A stretch of DNA of 64,000 bases from Chaetoderma sp. LZ-2023a (lineage: Eukaryota > Mollusca > Caudofoveata > Chaetodermatida > Chaetodermatidae). Below the pieces are notes generated by a model. The model did no database searches. It was given only the letters and a program-made list of their open reading frames with translations, and was not told the DNA's origin. Position numbers and translations under genes: made by a program. Positions 53,241 to 63,928 of the stretch are shown piece after piece (positions within the stretch are counted from its first letter, which is position 1; every line of letters begins with the position of its first letter). The stretch spans positions 118,871,704-118,935,703 of the forward strand of contig CM067360.1 of the NCBI GenBank assembly GCA_034401795.1, written 5' to 3'.

Positions 53241-53845
53241 TACAACATAATGCCTTAATTGGTATATATCTATAGCGTTAACGGGTTGATTGATATAGGT
53301 AGTATTTTGAGCGAGTTGAGGCGCTGTTGACATAAGAGAGGTTAACGTGGCGATACTGGATTTCAGAGGAAATTGATGACGGATTACGCAGAACCGTTGG
53401 AAATAACGTTATCAAATTGGCATACTTATTTAAAAGGCTTCACATTGAATTTAATCATAAAGAAAGAAGTACAAATAAACTGCTATCTAACATAATATCT
53501 GTTTTGATGTGTCTTGATAATATGATTCAAAGTGTGATACGTTCCAAGACTAACTTTATTATTTTTCAACACGCTTTCGCACAAAAATCCCTTTCATCAA
53601 GTTCTATCAAAACCGTTCGTTTCATTGTTCACTAACCAATAATTGCATTTTTCGTTATTTTCAAAAATGGATGTTCTGCCAGTTCTCATAACAACACTAT
53701 TTCAAGAAATAAATGAGCCTTACTTACTGTTGACGATGTTAACCTCAAAGGCCTCTTTTATTAGCATGTCGTCAGTCACAGCAATGTACAGTTGCCCGAT
53801 TTTAAGCAGTGGTCAAAATTGATGACATTTGGATGTCTGATGTCC
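53241..53845. other. Unassigned sequence
   Basis: AT-rich; a 72-codon ORF at 53417-53635 has no recognisable domain. No repeat family match. Confidence 0.35.
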
Positions 53846-53852
53846 TAATAGC

Positions 53853-54229
53853 CCTTTCCATATTTAGCTATGCTCCAGACATCTCTAGATAAGCTCCACC
53901 CATGCATCGCTCGTGTTGGAATCGATCTCTGAACTCACTGGCTATCAATTTCCAGAAAAATATACAGGTATGCTATTGAATGTGTTGGAACTAATTTGAC
54001 TGGCCGCTGTTGCTGCCCAGCGCTCGGTCAAATTAGTTCCAAAGTATTCAACTGCATGTTTATTAAATAGTAGAGACATACAATTCGTACAACGTGTCGT
54101 ACCATCAAGCGTTAAAGATGGGCCAAATATAACCATTATGACGTAATAAGTATGGCGTCATCAGAACACGGTGCTTAGCTGATTATGACGCCATATGGTG
54201 TCATAGGATAGATGGCTACTCTGTAAAGA
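53853..54229 (+). mobile_element. E1 element, 377 bp
   Basis: Ends CCTTTCCA and TGTAAAGA (decayed). ATTTAGCTATGCTCCAGACA, CATCGCTCGTGTTGGAATCG, ATACAGGTATGC, HP1 at 53974-54053 (shortened loop), TATTAAATAGTAGAGACATA, CATTATGACGTAATAAG. Confidence 0.75.
53974..54053. repeat. HP1 hairpin with paired arm change
   Basis: Left TGTTGGAACTAATTTGACTG, right TCAAATTAGTTCCAAAGTAT. GGAAC pairs with GTTCC where most copies have GAAAC/GTTTC. Confidence 0.85.
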
Positions 54230-54357
54230 TGAATTAGTAGTTAACTGAGTTGATGATAACGTAGAGGAAATGGTGCACGCAACAATCTGAGTGCTCATTT
54301 GTTAGTATAAAATGATTGTACAGGAAGTTATGTTTAGTTCTGGTACGCATATACATT

Positions 54358-54583
54358 AACCCTTTCATGACGAAGGCCAACATCGGCCTCTGCAGCGGTC
54401 TCTAGAGATAGCCATTTGCAGAACATGAGAAGACCATTTATTCGAAAACGTACCACAGAAATGACTGGCTCTATACTCGAGCCAGCAATTCCAGTCGTAA
54501 ATTGTCAGAAAGTAGTCTTCGATCGGACTTCAAATGGACATTCTATAAGTACATATGTTGATGGTGACCATTAATGGGTTGAG
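54358..54583. mobile_element. M3 element, near complete
   Basis: Starts AACCCTTTCATGA and ends TTAATGGGTT. Inside: AGAAGACCATTTATTCGAAA, ACAGAAATGACTGGCTCTAT, ACTCGAGCCAGCAATTCCAG, AGTAGTCTTCGATCGGACTT and CAAATGGACATTCT. The AGAAGACC...GACTGGCTC arm pairs with GAGCCAG...AGTCTTC. Short, non-coding and MITE-like. Confidence 0.65.
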
Positions 54584-55150
54584 ATTGTCGTCCTCTCTAT
54601 TGTATACACCACCCTGATAAAATCCCAATGATTTGCCTGTGCACGAGTTGTATGACATCCAGCGTTCGTTTCCGTATGTTGGTGTATACCCGCTATGATG
54701 GCATTAAGTAGAACACTTTATAACAGAGGATGTACTGTTCGACCCTATTTGTATCAAGTTACAGAGATTTACTCCCTGACTATTATTTATTTGCCGTACT
54801 GTAACTAGTTTTTTGCATTTGCTATTTTGTATTCAATGCCATAAATAAGGATTAAAATACAACACATTATTGCCCGATTCATTACGCCTGGTAAGCGATG
54901 TATGATGTGCCCCAGTTCAGTTCAGCGCTTCGCGAAAACACGGCGCAACTGCCCCGTAATGCAAATAAGGCGGTCGGCTATAACTCAACAAACGATTCTT
55001 GAGAAATTGGTAGCGCGGTTTGACGATTTAACTTATGGGATTCGAGAAGCGAAAATATTTTTTTCTGAAAATTCAGCATGCTGAAACAACGTACCGCAAA
55101 CAAGTCCTTTATGGGAATTAGATTACTGTGTGAAGCATAGATATCTCTTG
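54584..55150. other. Unassigned sequence
   Basis: A 60-codon ORF (54902-55084) has no domain I recognise. ATGCAAATAAG occurs at 54959 and again at 55450. Confidence 0.35.
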
Positions 55151-55152
55151 GA

Positions 55153-55407
55153 CCGTGTTCGCACTAGATAGTTAATCCGGCGTAACGCCTTACTTTAGTA
55201 TGGGGTTACTCCGGATTGACTTTATAGCCCGAACAGGGTCGTATGTGGCTTTCGCATTAGAGGGCTAATCCTAAGTAACACCGATCGATCGCAAACGCTC
55301 GTCATAACTTGTATACGTGTGAAAGCTTGCACAAATACAACTGAAGTGTGTGATTGATTGGAGTGTATTCGGATTAGCTCTCTCAGTGTGAACGCAGAAT
55401 AATACAC
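55153..55407. mobile_element. Two M2 elements end to end
   Basis: The first: GACCGTGTTCGCACTAGATA, GTTAATCCGGCGTAACGCCT, ATGGGGTTACTCCGGATTGA, CCCGAACAGGGTC. The second: TTCGCATTAGAGGGCTAATC, CTAAGTAACACC, then TGTATTCGGATTAGCTCTCT, CAGTGTGAACGCA. The second has a longer loop (about 100 bp) between its arms. Confidence 0.65.
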
Positions 55408-55940
55408 TACATACTTTATTTCCCATGAAATATGTACTCGTTTACGGAAATGCAAATAAGGGCTTGCTGGGAAAATACATTAAGGTAACCGCTCCAACGG
55501 GGTGGAAAGAAATGATCGAAATTGTTCGATGATGGCGACAAATACGTTGTCTTTACGCAAAGAAACGTAAACGCAATTACAATGGGCCTGCTCAGGCTCC
55601 ATCCGCACCTCGCTCCTGTTGGAATCGATCGATCCCTGAACTCACTGACTATCAATTTCCAGAAAACTATAGAGGTACGTTGTTATATATTTTGAAACTA
55701 ATTTTACTGGGTGTTGTTGCTGCCTATGGCAGCAACAGCGCCCGATTAAATTGGTTTCAAACTATTCAACAGACTGTGCATTAACTGGTAAAGACATCCA
55801 ATTCGTACAATGTCTCGGACTTTTCCGCATTAAAGATGGACTATATCGAGTCATTCCTGACACCATGATTGTGACGACATCCTGCAAGTCATGTGGTTGA
55901 TTATGACGTCATATGGCGTCGTCATATGATGGATGGATAC
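55408..55940 (+). mobile_element. E1 element, left end replaced, with spacer
   Basis: From about 55590: CTCCATCCGCACCTCGCTCC, GTTGGAATCGATCGATCCCT, CAATTTCCAGAAAACTATAG and AGGTACGTTG, HP1 at 55681-55771, CATTAAAGATGGACTATATC and TGACGTCA at 55904. The normal left end is absent; upstream, ATTGTTCGATGATGGCGACA resembles the insert at 53119-53138. Confidence 0.7.
55681..55771. repeat. HP1 hairpin, 91 bp
   Basis: TGTTATATATTTTGAAACTA, TTTTACTGGGTGTTGTTGCT, GCCTATGGCAGCAACAGCGC, CGATTAAATTGGTTTCAAAC, TATTCAACA. Confidence 0.9.
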
Positions 55941-56019
55941 ACTTGAACGGTTCATTCAACCTGCATTAAGCGGGCACCTTATGGGACAGATCGAAAATGA
56001 AGGGATCCGATTTGCCACT

Positions 56020-56370
56020 CAATTATACGATGGCATAATCAATTACGTCACTTGTTAGCTAACGTCGCGACCAGAATGGCGTAGGCCCGTCACGAGGGTC
56101 GAAAATACCCGTCACAAAAGTGTATGAATTGTTCTTTTTGTGTAAATTTGCAATCTATTAAATATTCTGTTGAATACTTTGAAAGCAATTTGACTTGAGA
56201 ACAGCAACAGCTCCCAGAGAAATAAGTTTCAAAATAATCGACAGTTTATGTATATAATTACCTTAAATTCGATATTCTGGGTATTCAGGGTTCGAAGGTG
56301 ATACATCGATTCCAGCGCATACAATGTAGGAGGCGCTTAGCTAGAAAAGGGCGTGGCATAACTACAAGTT
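56020..56370 (-). mobile_element. E1-like element, inverted
   Basis: ATACGATGGCATAATCAATT, CAATTACGTCAC, HP1 at 56168-56243 (76 bp, deletion on one side of the loop), AGGTGATACATCGATTCCAG and GGGCGTGGCATAACTACAAG. Confidence 0.65.
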
Positions 56371-57354
56371 TACCCCAACCCACCCACACCCACCTTAATA
56401 CAGTTGGCGTAATATATTGACCATCTTTTGGCGCTAGAGAAATGACATTTCTTTAAAACGTGTGGTATTACAACCACGTGTCTTAAGGAACCGCCATATT
56501 TTTGCGCCAAAAAGCAAGTTGTTGCTCTGGCAGGTTTGATTGTAATATTATTTACACGAACACGAATATCGTCCTTACCTTTGCACCTCCAAGAATAGGG
56601 ACCGAGCGACGATGATGATGATATTGATGAAGAAAACGTCCAAATGGTCTATTCATCTCGGGAACTACAACTGTCGACAGAGTTACCGCCGCGTAGCTGG
56701 TAAGCGGTAATGCCGGTTCGCGGCCCTCTCATGGGAGAAGGTTAGACCTCGCTGCGTTGTATTTACGCCAGTTCTTCACGTACTTCATCTGCTAATTGCC
56801 GATTCCTGTTGCCTGGATCATTAAGAGAGATGGTCACAGCGGGACCTAAGATGCAAAAATACAGAAATAACATTAGAAAGCGAGATTTATATGCATTGAC
56901 CATTTATCGCCTTTCGACTGCGCTGTACTATTTGGATAAGAGAAATATTAAGTGCTCGTGGGTGCGTGCTGTGTGCGGTTGTGCGTACGTTCGTGCGCAT
57001 GTGCATGCGCACGTCTGTGCGGGAGCCAAACGGGTGGGCAGTTGGAGGGATTGGCGTGCGGGTGGGCGGGAATTTGTTCCTATTGTCATCTCGATATCAT
57101 TGTCCATTTAAATACATTTCCGAGTGCATATATATGTGTGTGGCCCACAAATGATGGTTTCCCTCACAATGCAGATGAACAAATAGAAGTGTCTTGAGTG
57201 TACGAAAACCGCTCATGAATTGTCCATTATACTACTCATATAGGCTAATGCGTATAGAGAAGCTAAAGACGCAAAATGCCTAATTTGTGTCTCGAAGTTT
57301 CAAAGTTATTTGGTGACAAAATTTGTTTTCTGCAAATTGTAAGCCCAGAATAGA
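56371..57354. other. Unassigned, with a GTGC-rich patch
   Basis: Positions 56958-57020 are a decayed GTGC/GTGT tract that leaves frames open (81- and 100-codon ORFs). Positions 56570-56830 are GC-richer with GATGATGATGATATTGATGA. No gene supported. Confidence 0.35.
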
Positions 57355-57738
57355 CATTTCAAATGTATCCAACCATCATATTGACGTCATAATCAACTAC
57401 CTCACGTGTATGATGACGCCATAATTACGACGCCGGGAATGACTCGAAATAGTCCGTTTTTAGCACTTAATATGCCGACACGTTGTACGAATTGTAAGTC
57501 TTTACCATTCAATTAACATTCTGTTGAGTATTTTGAAACGAATTTGACTGGACGCTGTTGCTGCCATAGGCAGCAACAGCGCCCAGTCAAATTAGTTTCA
57601 AAATATTTAACAACGTAGCCTGTATAGTTTTCTGGAAATTGATACTTGGCGAGTTGAGGGATCGAGGGATCCGAACACGAGCTAGTTGCGGATGGGGCTT
57701 AGCCAGCAATGGGTAGGCCATAACTAAAACTGGACAGA
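57355..57738 (-). mobile_element. E1 element, inverted, about 384 bp
   Basis: TGACGTCA at 57382, TTTACCATTCAATTAACATT, HP1 at 57522-57612, GTATAGTTTTCTGGAAATTG and GGGTAGGCCATAACTAAAAC. Decayed ends CATTTCAA and TGGACAGA. Confidence 0.7.
57522..57612. repeat. HP1 hairpin, 91 bp, nearly perfect
   Basis: TGTTGAGTATTTTGAAACGA, ATTTGACTGGACGCTGTTGC, TGCCATAGGCAGCAACAGCG, CCCAGTCAAATTAGTTTCAA, AATATTTAACA. Only a few arm mismatches. Confidence 0.93.
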
Positions 57739-57933
57739 TCCATTACCAATAGAAACAGATGTATCTCCTCAGCACATGAGCGACAACTGGCACGAGGGGG
57801 TAATTTTTAATGGAAATGTACATTAGCTATTCGATGGTAGTTAAAAGAATGGCAGTTTGTCTGTTGGAACAAAGTGTATCTCATTGGAGCATGACATTGA
57901 CCGCTGCAATTGGTCCCAATGCAATACTACACT

Positions 57934-58425
57934 GCGTTACTTATCCGCTGTTTCTTCTTCCAACTATACGCTGCTAACTCATTCTGTAAGTGCCACTCGA
58001 GCGATGGCAACGCGCCGTTGGCATAGCTAGTATGCTAAATGTTAACTTCATTTTGAATGTATGTAAACGTAATACACACACTGCTGTTAAGATTTACCGT
58101 TTAAAAAAACACACATTTTATTATGTGTTGGTTCATTTTGCGCTCGTACGCTTTTTCTGAAACATACCTTTGCATAAATCGGCTGGCAAAGGGATATGTA
58201 ATGAAACAACTAACATGATTTGTGTAAGGATATATGTATTCCATTCATATCCTAGCGGAAAAAACAACATTCTAACGGGCAGAAAACCTGCATTTTGGGA
58301 ACAGCAATGACAACTTGACAAGAGCTACAGAAAACAGAATCATTTTTCTTTCAGCTTGAAGAGAGTTTCAAAATAGCATAGCATATAGCGTATAGTTGGA
58401 AGAAGATACAGCGGATAAGTAACGC
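57934..58425. mobile_element. 492-bp element with 38-bp inverted ends
   Basis: The left end GCGTTACTTATCCGCTGTTT, CTTCTTCCAACTATACGC (57934-57971) and the complement of 58388-58425 match at 37 of 38 bases. The inside is AT-rich and non-coding (62-codon minus ORF at most). The shape fits a non-autonomous DNA transposon. I cannot see an obvious target duplication, and no second copy is in the window. Confidence 0.6.
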
Positions 58426-58639
58426 CATTCCCTATTTTGGTTTGATGTGTTACGCCTCCTCAATCGTATTAGCCAAATTGTCTACACACATTTTGAGGGG
58501 CGAGTGGATATTCACGTTTCGCATTCATCCTTTAAAGGAAATAACACAAACTGTATCCTCATGTTACACCGTCCCCCATAAATATATGTTAACATTCATC
58601 ATATTCCTGAGGATGTATTACTAACATCTTGTGGCAGGC

Positions 58640-58790
58640 ATGCCATTTAAAAAGGCATTGCGGGCCAAGAGAAGAGTATTTTTTTGAAAAGTTACCACTG
58701 GGATGACTGGCTCTGTAATCTAGTGGTATCTTTTCAAAGATCCTCTTCTCTTCGACGGCAAATGGGCATTCGTCAAGATGACTGCAGTGC
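58640..58790. mobile_element. M3 element
   Basis: AAGAGAAGAGTATTTTTTTG, AAAAGTTACCACTGGGATGA, CTGGCTCTGTAATCTAGTGG, TATCTTTTCAAAGATCCTCT, TCTCTTCGACGGCAAATGGG. GAGAAGAG and AAAAG...CCACT on the left pair with AGTGGTATCTTTTC and CTCTTCTC on the right. Confidence 0.65.
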
Positions 58791-59640
58791 CGGTTTCTGG
58801 TCAATTTATTCATTACAGTGATACGTTGGGGCAAGAGGATTGAAGGTTACACTATTCCATGGGCGAAATATAAAACTACATTTCCTACACATAATGATGT
58901 AGTTATTAAGTCGAAGAAAGGCCGCTACCAAAGGATATTGCCATTTCCTTGTAATCTGGTGCATATTGAGTACCAGATACATCATGCGATTAACCGATTA
59001 AAGGTTGAGCCAAAGTATATTGAAAGCTTGGGCATACATGCATTCACAACGAAATGATAAGTAAATCTAAGTCTCGGGTCATTATTCCATTATTCCACTA
59101 TGTTTATTTGGGCTGCTATTGGTGGAACCATCGATATCAATTCCTCGCCCGTATAGAGCTATGTCACAACCACTTTTTAATAGTGTTCGACTCGATTTGA
59201 AATTGTGAGACATTAATTCTCAGAATCTGTACATTCCGTAAAGTCCAAAAGTACGAATCGCTGACTATGTTATTTACTGGCATCGGGAGTCTTTGATCGA
59301 TGTAATTATATATCCCGGATCGAAAGCGCCACACGGCTCCACGTATGTAAAATACGCACTAGATTAAGTCAAGTCTGCTAAATTCCTCATGCTGATCTAT
59401 AAACACAGGCAACCAACATGTGGAATATTGGGTGAAGTTGGGTTGGTGGTACAAGCTCTTCCATTTCAGAAACACTGTAGACATGCGCGAACAGGAGAGA
59501 CACATTTAAAACTTCACATGCCCGGCAAATGGACATTACACACGCAAACATGTTGATAGGGTTGAACCAAATGCATCCATTAGCCGTCTGATTGCTGAGT
59601 TCTTTTGCAGACAACATTGTAGACAACATATTCCATGTAT
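58791..59640. other. Unassigned sequence
   Basis: A 79-codon ORF at 58818-59057 (lysine- and histidine-rich) and an 80-codon minus ORF at 59387-59629 show no recognisable domain. No repeat family match. Confidence 0.3.
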
Positions 59641-59648
59641 TATATATA

Positions 59649-59752
59649 TATATGAACCTGCTAAATATTCTGAGAGCAATCCGACTGAAAGTTGGCGGTA
59701 GCTAACACACCAACAACTTTCAGTCAGATTTGTTTTTGTTAAATATTCATCA
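59649..59752. repeat. HP2 hairpin
   Basis: CTGCTAAATATTCTGAGAGC, AATCCGACTGAAAGTTG on the left; CAACTTTCAGTCAGATTTGT, TTTTGTTAAATATTCATC on the right; the loop includes GGCGGTAGCTAACACAC. Confidence 0.75.
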
Positions 59753-61020
59753 CGTCAAGAGTTTTTCTCATTGAGTATTTATTGGCTGGTGTATCGCAGC
59801 CTCGGGACAGTTACAGCATAAACTAAATACGATTTTGAAACAAGCATATGTTAATTTCTGTATCATATCTTCAGTTCTGTTCCTACAGAATAGTCTCCGA
59901 GCTCTGTATCTCTAGTATATATGCATCGATCGAACAGAAATGGGGCTATCAAATGCTGATGCCACACTGGAACCGGTTTGTGACAACAGTCGGACTGATA
60001 CAAATACCCGATCTACAGACCATATAGTTACGGTTCAAGGTGTTTACATGTGATAAGCTACTAACATTTACAGGTAAAATACTGATTGTTTTTAAAAAAA
60101 AATGGGACTTTACAACATTGGCTTGGGCAGTAACTACTTTCGCCGAAACTGATTTCCAAATTGTCACTAGGTATCATGGTGTGACTTTTGAACAAATCGG
60201 CGTATTTTCAAACCGTGCTCTTTGAAATCTGTTCTCCCGTTTGCAATACTCGCTTTCGCTCTCAATACCCCAAAGTAATCAGCAGCAATTTCCCCAATAG
60301 GAAATTAATCGCCATATATCTATGTATCAAGGGAATATTATTTGGACTATAGTTCAGTGACACCTCCGGATACAGCAACGCGCGCATTCCCAGCTAACGT
60401 CACTAACTGGTTCCAATCAAAGCGCAACGTCTCGATCCAGCCATACATGGGGTGATACCTACTCTTGATTATGTCAAAAGCGCTTCAACGTGGCTCATAT
60501 AAATTATGATTTCTCAAGAAAAATTTAAGACCCAGTCATTCATGCAGTAACTTTTCAAAAATGGTCTTCACTTGGCCTGTAGACGGACCCCGCTCAATAC
60601 CACTTCAGAGAACGGCTTGGCCATTGCACTGTTAACTTGGCCACAGGGGGTTAAGACGCTCCTTTCTATTATTTTGCTGGTGCTCGGCGTTCTAATACAG
60701 CATGCATTGGCCGTTCAGTCCATGTAATGGTTCCCTTGTCAAGTCCCGCAAGTAGCATATCCAAAGATAAACGAGACCCATCCACTGTATTACTACTATG
60801 TCTCCGCTAGGGTGGGTTATTTGTATTTTTGATAACATAATTCCTGTCTTTAAGTGATTGAATTGGTGTTTCATGTGACATCGTTATTTGTACTGTATTA
60901 AGCAATACACATCTATATATCTGAAGTTTAGAACTGCACATTATTTCATAAGAACTGTACCTTTTTACTCAGAACTGTACACATTATCTAGAACCCGCAC
61001 GCTGCATCAATAGCCATTCG
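59753..61020. other. Unassigned, includes an M3-like fragment
   Basis: Positions 60530-60650 contain ACCCAGTCATTCATGCAGTA, ACTTTTCAAAAATGGTCTTC and GGGGGTTAAGACG, an eroded M3 right half. A 16-bp-spaced set AGAACTGCACAT, AGAACTGTACCT, AGAACTGTACAC lies at 60930-60980. No gene supported. Confidence 0.35.
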
Positions 61021-61028
61021 CATGACAT

Positions 61029-61066
61029 CACATGCACGCACGCACGCACGCGCGCACGCACGCACC
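61029..61066. repeat. (CACG)n microsatellite
   Basis: About nine CACG units with a CGCGCG break. Confidence 0.9.
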
Positions 61067-61203
61067 TACGCAGTCACACACGCACATATCCGTAATATAC
61101 ACACCGAGAAAGATGCCAAGTTCCGTTCAAAACGTTTCATGAGTACGCCCGGACAAGAAGAGGTTGATGAATTGTAAGTGTGTCAGCGGAGATAACCATG
61201 GGG

Positions 61204-61210
61204 TATATAA
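61204..61210 (+). promoter_or_regulatory. Candidate TATA box
   Basis: GGGTATATAAACAG, centred about 100 bp upstream of the ATG at 61309. If used, transcription would start near 61235. In an AT-rich window TATATAA is not rare by itself; the GC-richer flank and the downstream ORF are what raise interest. Confidence 0.3.
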
Positions 61211-61308
61211 ACAGAGTGTGCTGAAACACGGCCACAGCTGATGTCTTCTCGCATGTTATCCAACTATCAAATTAGAAAATTCAAGGGAGAGAACTCAGAT
61301 AAATAAGA

Positions 61309-61536
61309 ATGGACGTCATCGAATTGGAATCATACCACGGCCTCTTAATACACCCAGTGGCACAGAAATTCAACACTCTTCGAGATCTGGCACGAAAAAA
61401 CACAATTTTGACCAGTTTACGTGATTCAAGGGGGATGACTCAAGCAAATACGGATGCCGTTTACAAAAAAATGTCGCCCGCATATCTCCATGTGCTACTA
61501 GTACCATTCACCAATTTTCTTAGGAATTGCAACTGA
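61309..61536 (+). CDS. Candidate small protein or first exon, 75 aa
   Basis: I do not recognise this protein. The frame starts at an ATG in good context (A at -3, G at +4), in sequence without microsatellite bias. It reads MDVIELESYHGLLIHPVAQK at the N-terminus, then a charged middle (RDLARKN, SLRDSRG) and a more hydrophobic end (YLHVLLVPFTNFLRN). No signal peptide or transmembrane segment is clear. A TATATAA lies about 100 bp upstream, which would leave a 5' leader of about 70 nt. Codon use is varied, with no repeat periodicity, unlike nearly all other ORFs here. Against it: the stop codon falls inside a copy of the GTTGCGTTGACA-type repeat (61521-61560), no family is recognised, and an ORF of this size is expected by chance. 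It could be a short gene, a first exon with an unseen donor, or nothing. Confidence 0.25.
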   Translation: MDVIELESYHGLLIHPVAQKFNTLRDLARKNTILTSLRDSRGMTQANTDAVYKKMSPAYLHVLLVPFTNFLRNCN

Positions 61537-62575
61537 CTGTAGACGGAGTTGCGTTAACAGAAAATGAGTACAGACCCATGGACGCATAGACAGCCAGACA
61601 CACATGCGGATGGACATATGGACTGATGGATATGCTGATAGCTATATCACCCAGCCAGCAGTAACAAAAATGCAGATGATAACCACATGTGGTATGAATC
61701 CATGCAGGTATTCTGAAGTTATGCATCGGTTTCCAGTTAATTAAAGGGGCATAATTCTCTAATGAGGACGTTCCCAACAAGGAGAAAAAGCTGCATATGC
61801 TATATAATATATTGGGAACCTTAGTAGTTGCGTTGACAAGACATGATTGCCAGAGATGGACGGACAGACACGCAGGCATACATGTTGGACAGATGGGTGG
61901 ACGTACACGCATACGTATAGGATACGCACATCTTCAGACAGTAACGATAACACTTACCACATTTCAAAAGAATCGCAACTTAACGGTAGGAGGAGTTGCG
62001 TTGACAGAAACTGATTGGAAAAGTGGGCATTTTGAAGTTATGCCTCAGTTGTTCTTCATGTTTAAAGGGTGGGTGTTGGGGTGGGCGGGGGTGGTGGTGA
62101 TGGGTGGGGGGGGGGCTAAGTCTGTAATGAAAATTTCCCGGCCACGAAAAAGCTCAATCTGCACATGATACGGATACACGCCACATTAATCCATTGAGAA
62201 CGCTAGGATAAGTTATATTGACCATAACCGATTGGCAGCAATAGATGCATAGACAGATGGACAGGCAGACGGTGAGACATGATGGAAAGGTGGATAGAGG
62301 TCCAGGCATAGATGTAGCGCATTCACATCTTCAGTTGGTAATGAGAATACATACTACGTTTCAAAAGAATCGTAACTAAACTGCAGGAGGAGTTGCGTTG
62401 AGAGCAATAATTCGCAGCGATGTGCATGCACACACACACGGGTGGACATTCTGGACAGACGGGAGGGCATACATGTATCTGGACAGCGCACGCATCTGCA
62501 GGTGGCAATGGTTAGCTTCAACACGTTTTAAAGCATTATAGCGAACTTTAGGAGGAGTTGCGTTGACAAGAAGTA
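61521..62575 (+). repeat. GTTGCGTTGACA repeat cluster, five copies
   Basis: GGAGTTGCGTTGACAGA-like words at 61545, 61825, 61988, 62389 and 62553. Most are preceded by TTTCAAAAGAATCGCAAC or similar and followed by ACAGACGG/GGACAGACAG words. Spacing is uneven (165-400 bp). It resembles tandemly decayed dispersed repeats that end in GACAGACGGAC strings in marine invertebrates (from general familiarity, not a search). Confidence 0.7.
62066..62118 (+). repeat. G-rich tract, possible G-quadruplex
   Basis: GGGTGGGTGTTGGGGTGGGC, then GGGGG, GGTGG and a run of eleven G residues. Four G-runs of three or more with short loops meet the usual quadruplex pattern. Confidence 0.7.
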
Positions 62576-63920
62576 GACAGACGGGCCAACCGGCAGACAG
62601 ACAGGCGGGCGAACATAAGAACAGCAAGACAGACGGACTGACTGATACACTAACGGACGGAACTGTATATTCACCATTTTATCGACTCGAAGACGTGAAT
62701 AGTAGACCTTTTTAATTCGCAAATAGCGTCAATGCATTCAACTTATTATTTCTAACAGCAACAGGGTTAAATACAATTTCAAGTTTAAATCTGGATCTTT
62801 CATTTAAAACACTAGATTTTAATTTCAATTTTCCAGTTTCTTGTTTATTTAACCACATGCCATTATTTGAAGTTATTTACGTGTATTTGATAGTAGTATC
62901 TTTCAGTTTCGTCTTGTAATTTTTTTTTAGTTTACAATTTCCTTCCTAATTTCTGTTTTCAGATGTTATTTTACAGACTGACCTCACCCCACACCCACAC
63001 ACCCCACCCCAGCCTACTCCCGAGAGAAATAAAGTAATTCCACATCCCACCCCTCCTATACACAGCATACAACATTGCCAACCGCCAGCAACAGTTCATT
63101 AGGCAGCAACAAGCAGCACACCCATAGCAGCATCTTAATTTTTTATTCTTTACAGTGTTGACTTATTTATAGCAACCATACGGGGAAGCAACGCAACTCT
63201 TCGGGGAAGCACATCTCTGAGTGAGGCATGGCTCAAATTCACCTAGGTGTGAGCGGCCATTACACACAGCCACTAGCTAACACTTACTAACTAACGCGTT
63301 TCTGTGTTTTGTTTTGGAAGCATGTTAACTGATGTATTCGTTCTACTGTAGTTATAGTCCTGTACTAGCAAATGATTTTAATTTTCATATGATACACACA
63401 TTGATAGATGTTTGCGGGAATATATCCAAATATCTGGTAGCGAGCGCGTGGACCAAGTCCGTTATAACAATTTCATATATTCCTGTAACGCGTCCAAAAA
63501 TCAATGTGGTATAGTGTTGTTATAATATCGCATCGCACGTATGGATTTCCAGATGTTTTGTCTGACCAACATTGCGCACATGCCTAGTAACTACGGTGAC
63601 AAAAATCACCACACACGCATCGACGTATACATATACATAGACACTTGAATCTACGCTATTCCCCGCGTTGCACGCACCAGCTTAAAACAAACTACAGGAA
63701 CACAGATGGTTAAAACCCTCTCTAACGAACTGATAGAGGTTTTAAAGAAATTGTATTGCATGTATGCCACAAACAGTGTCTCATAACTGAAACGGAAGAG
63801 GCAGCTGGTACCTTGGCTCTAGTTTCCTGCCACAGGATACCACAGATCAGGTTGGCTTACATCTTGTGAATCTAAACCATGTTTTGATTTGTGAAATTTA
63901 CTAATCCAGGTTGTCTTACT
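62576..63920. other. Unassigned sequence
   Basis: AT-rich with a CACCCCACCC-type patch at 62985-63015. Contains CAGCAACA words at 63088-63130 but no hairpin. No gene supported. Confidence 0.35.
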
Positions 63921-63928
63921 TGAGGATG

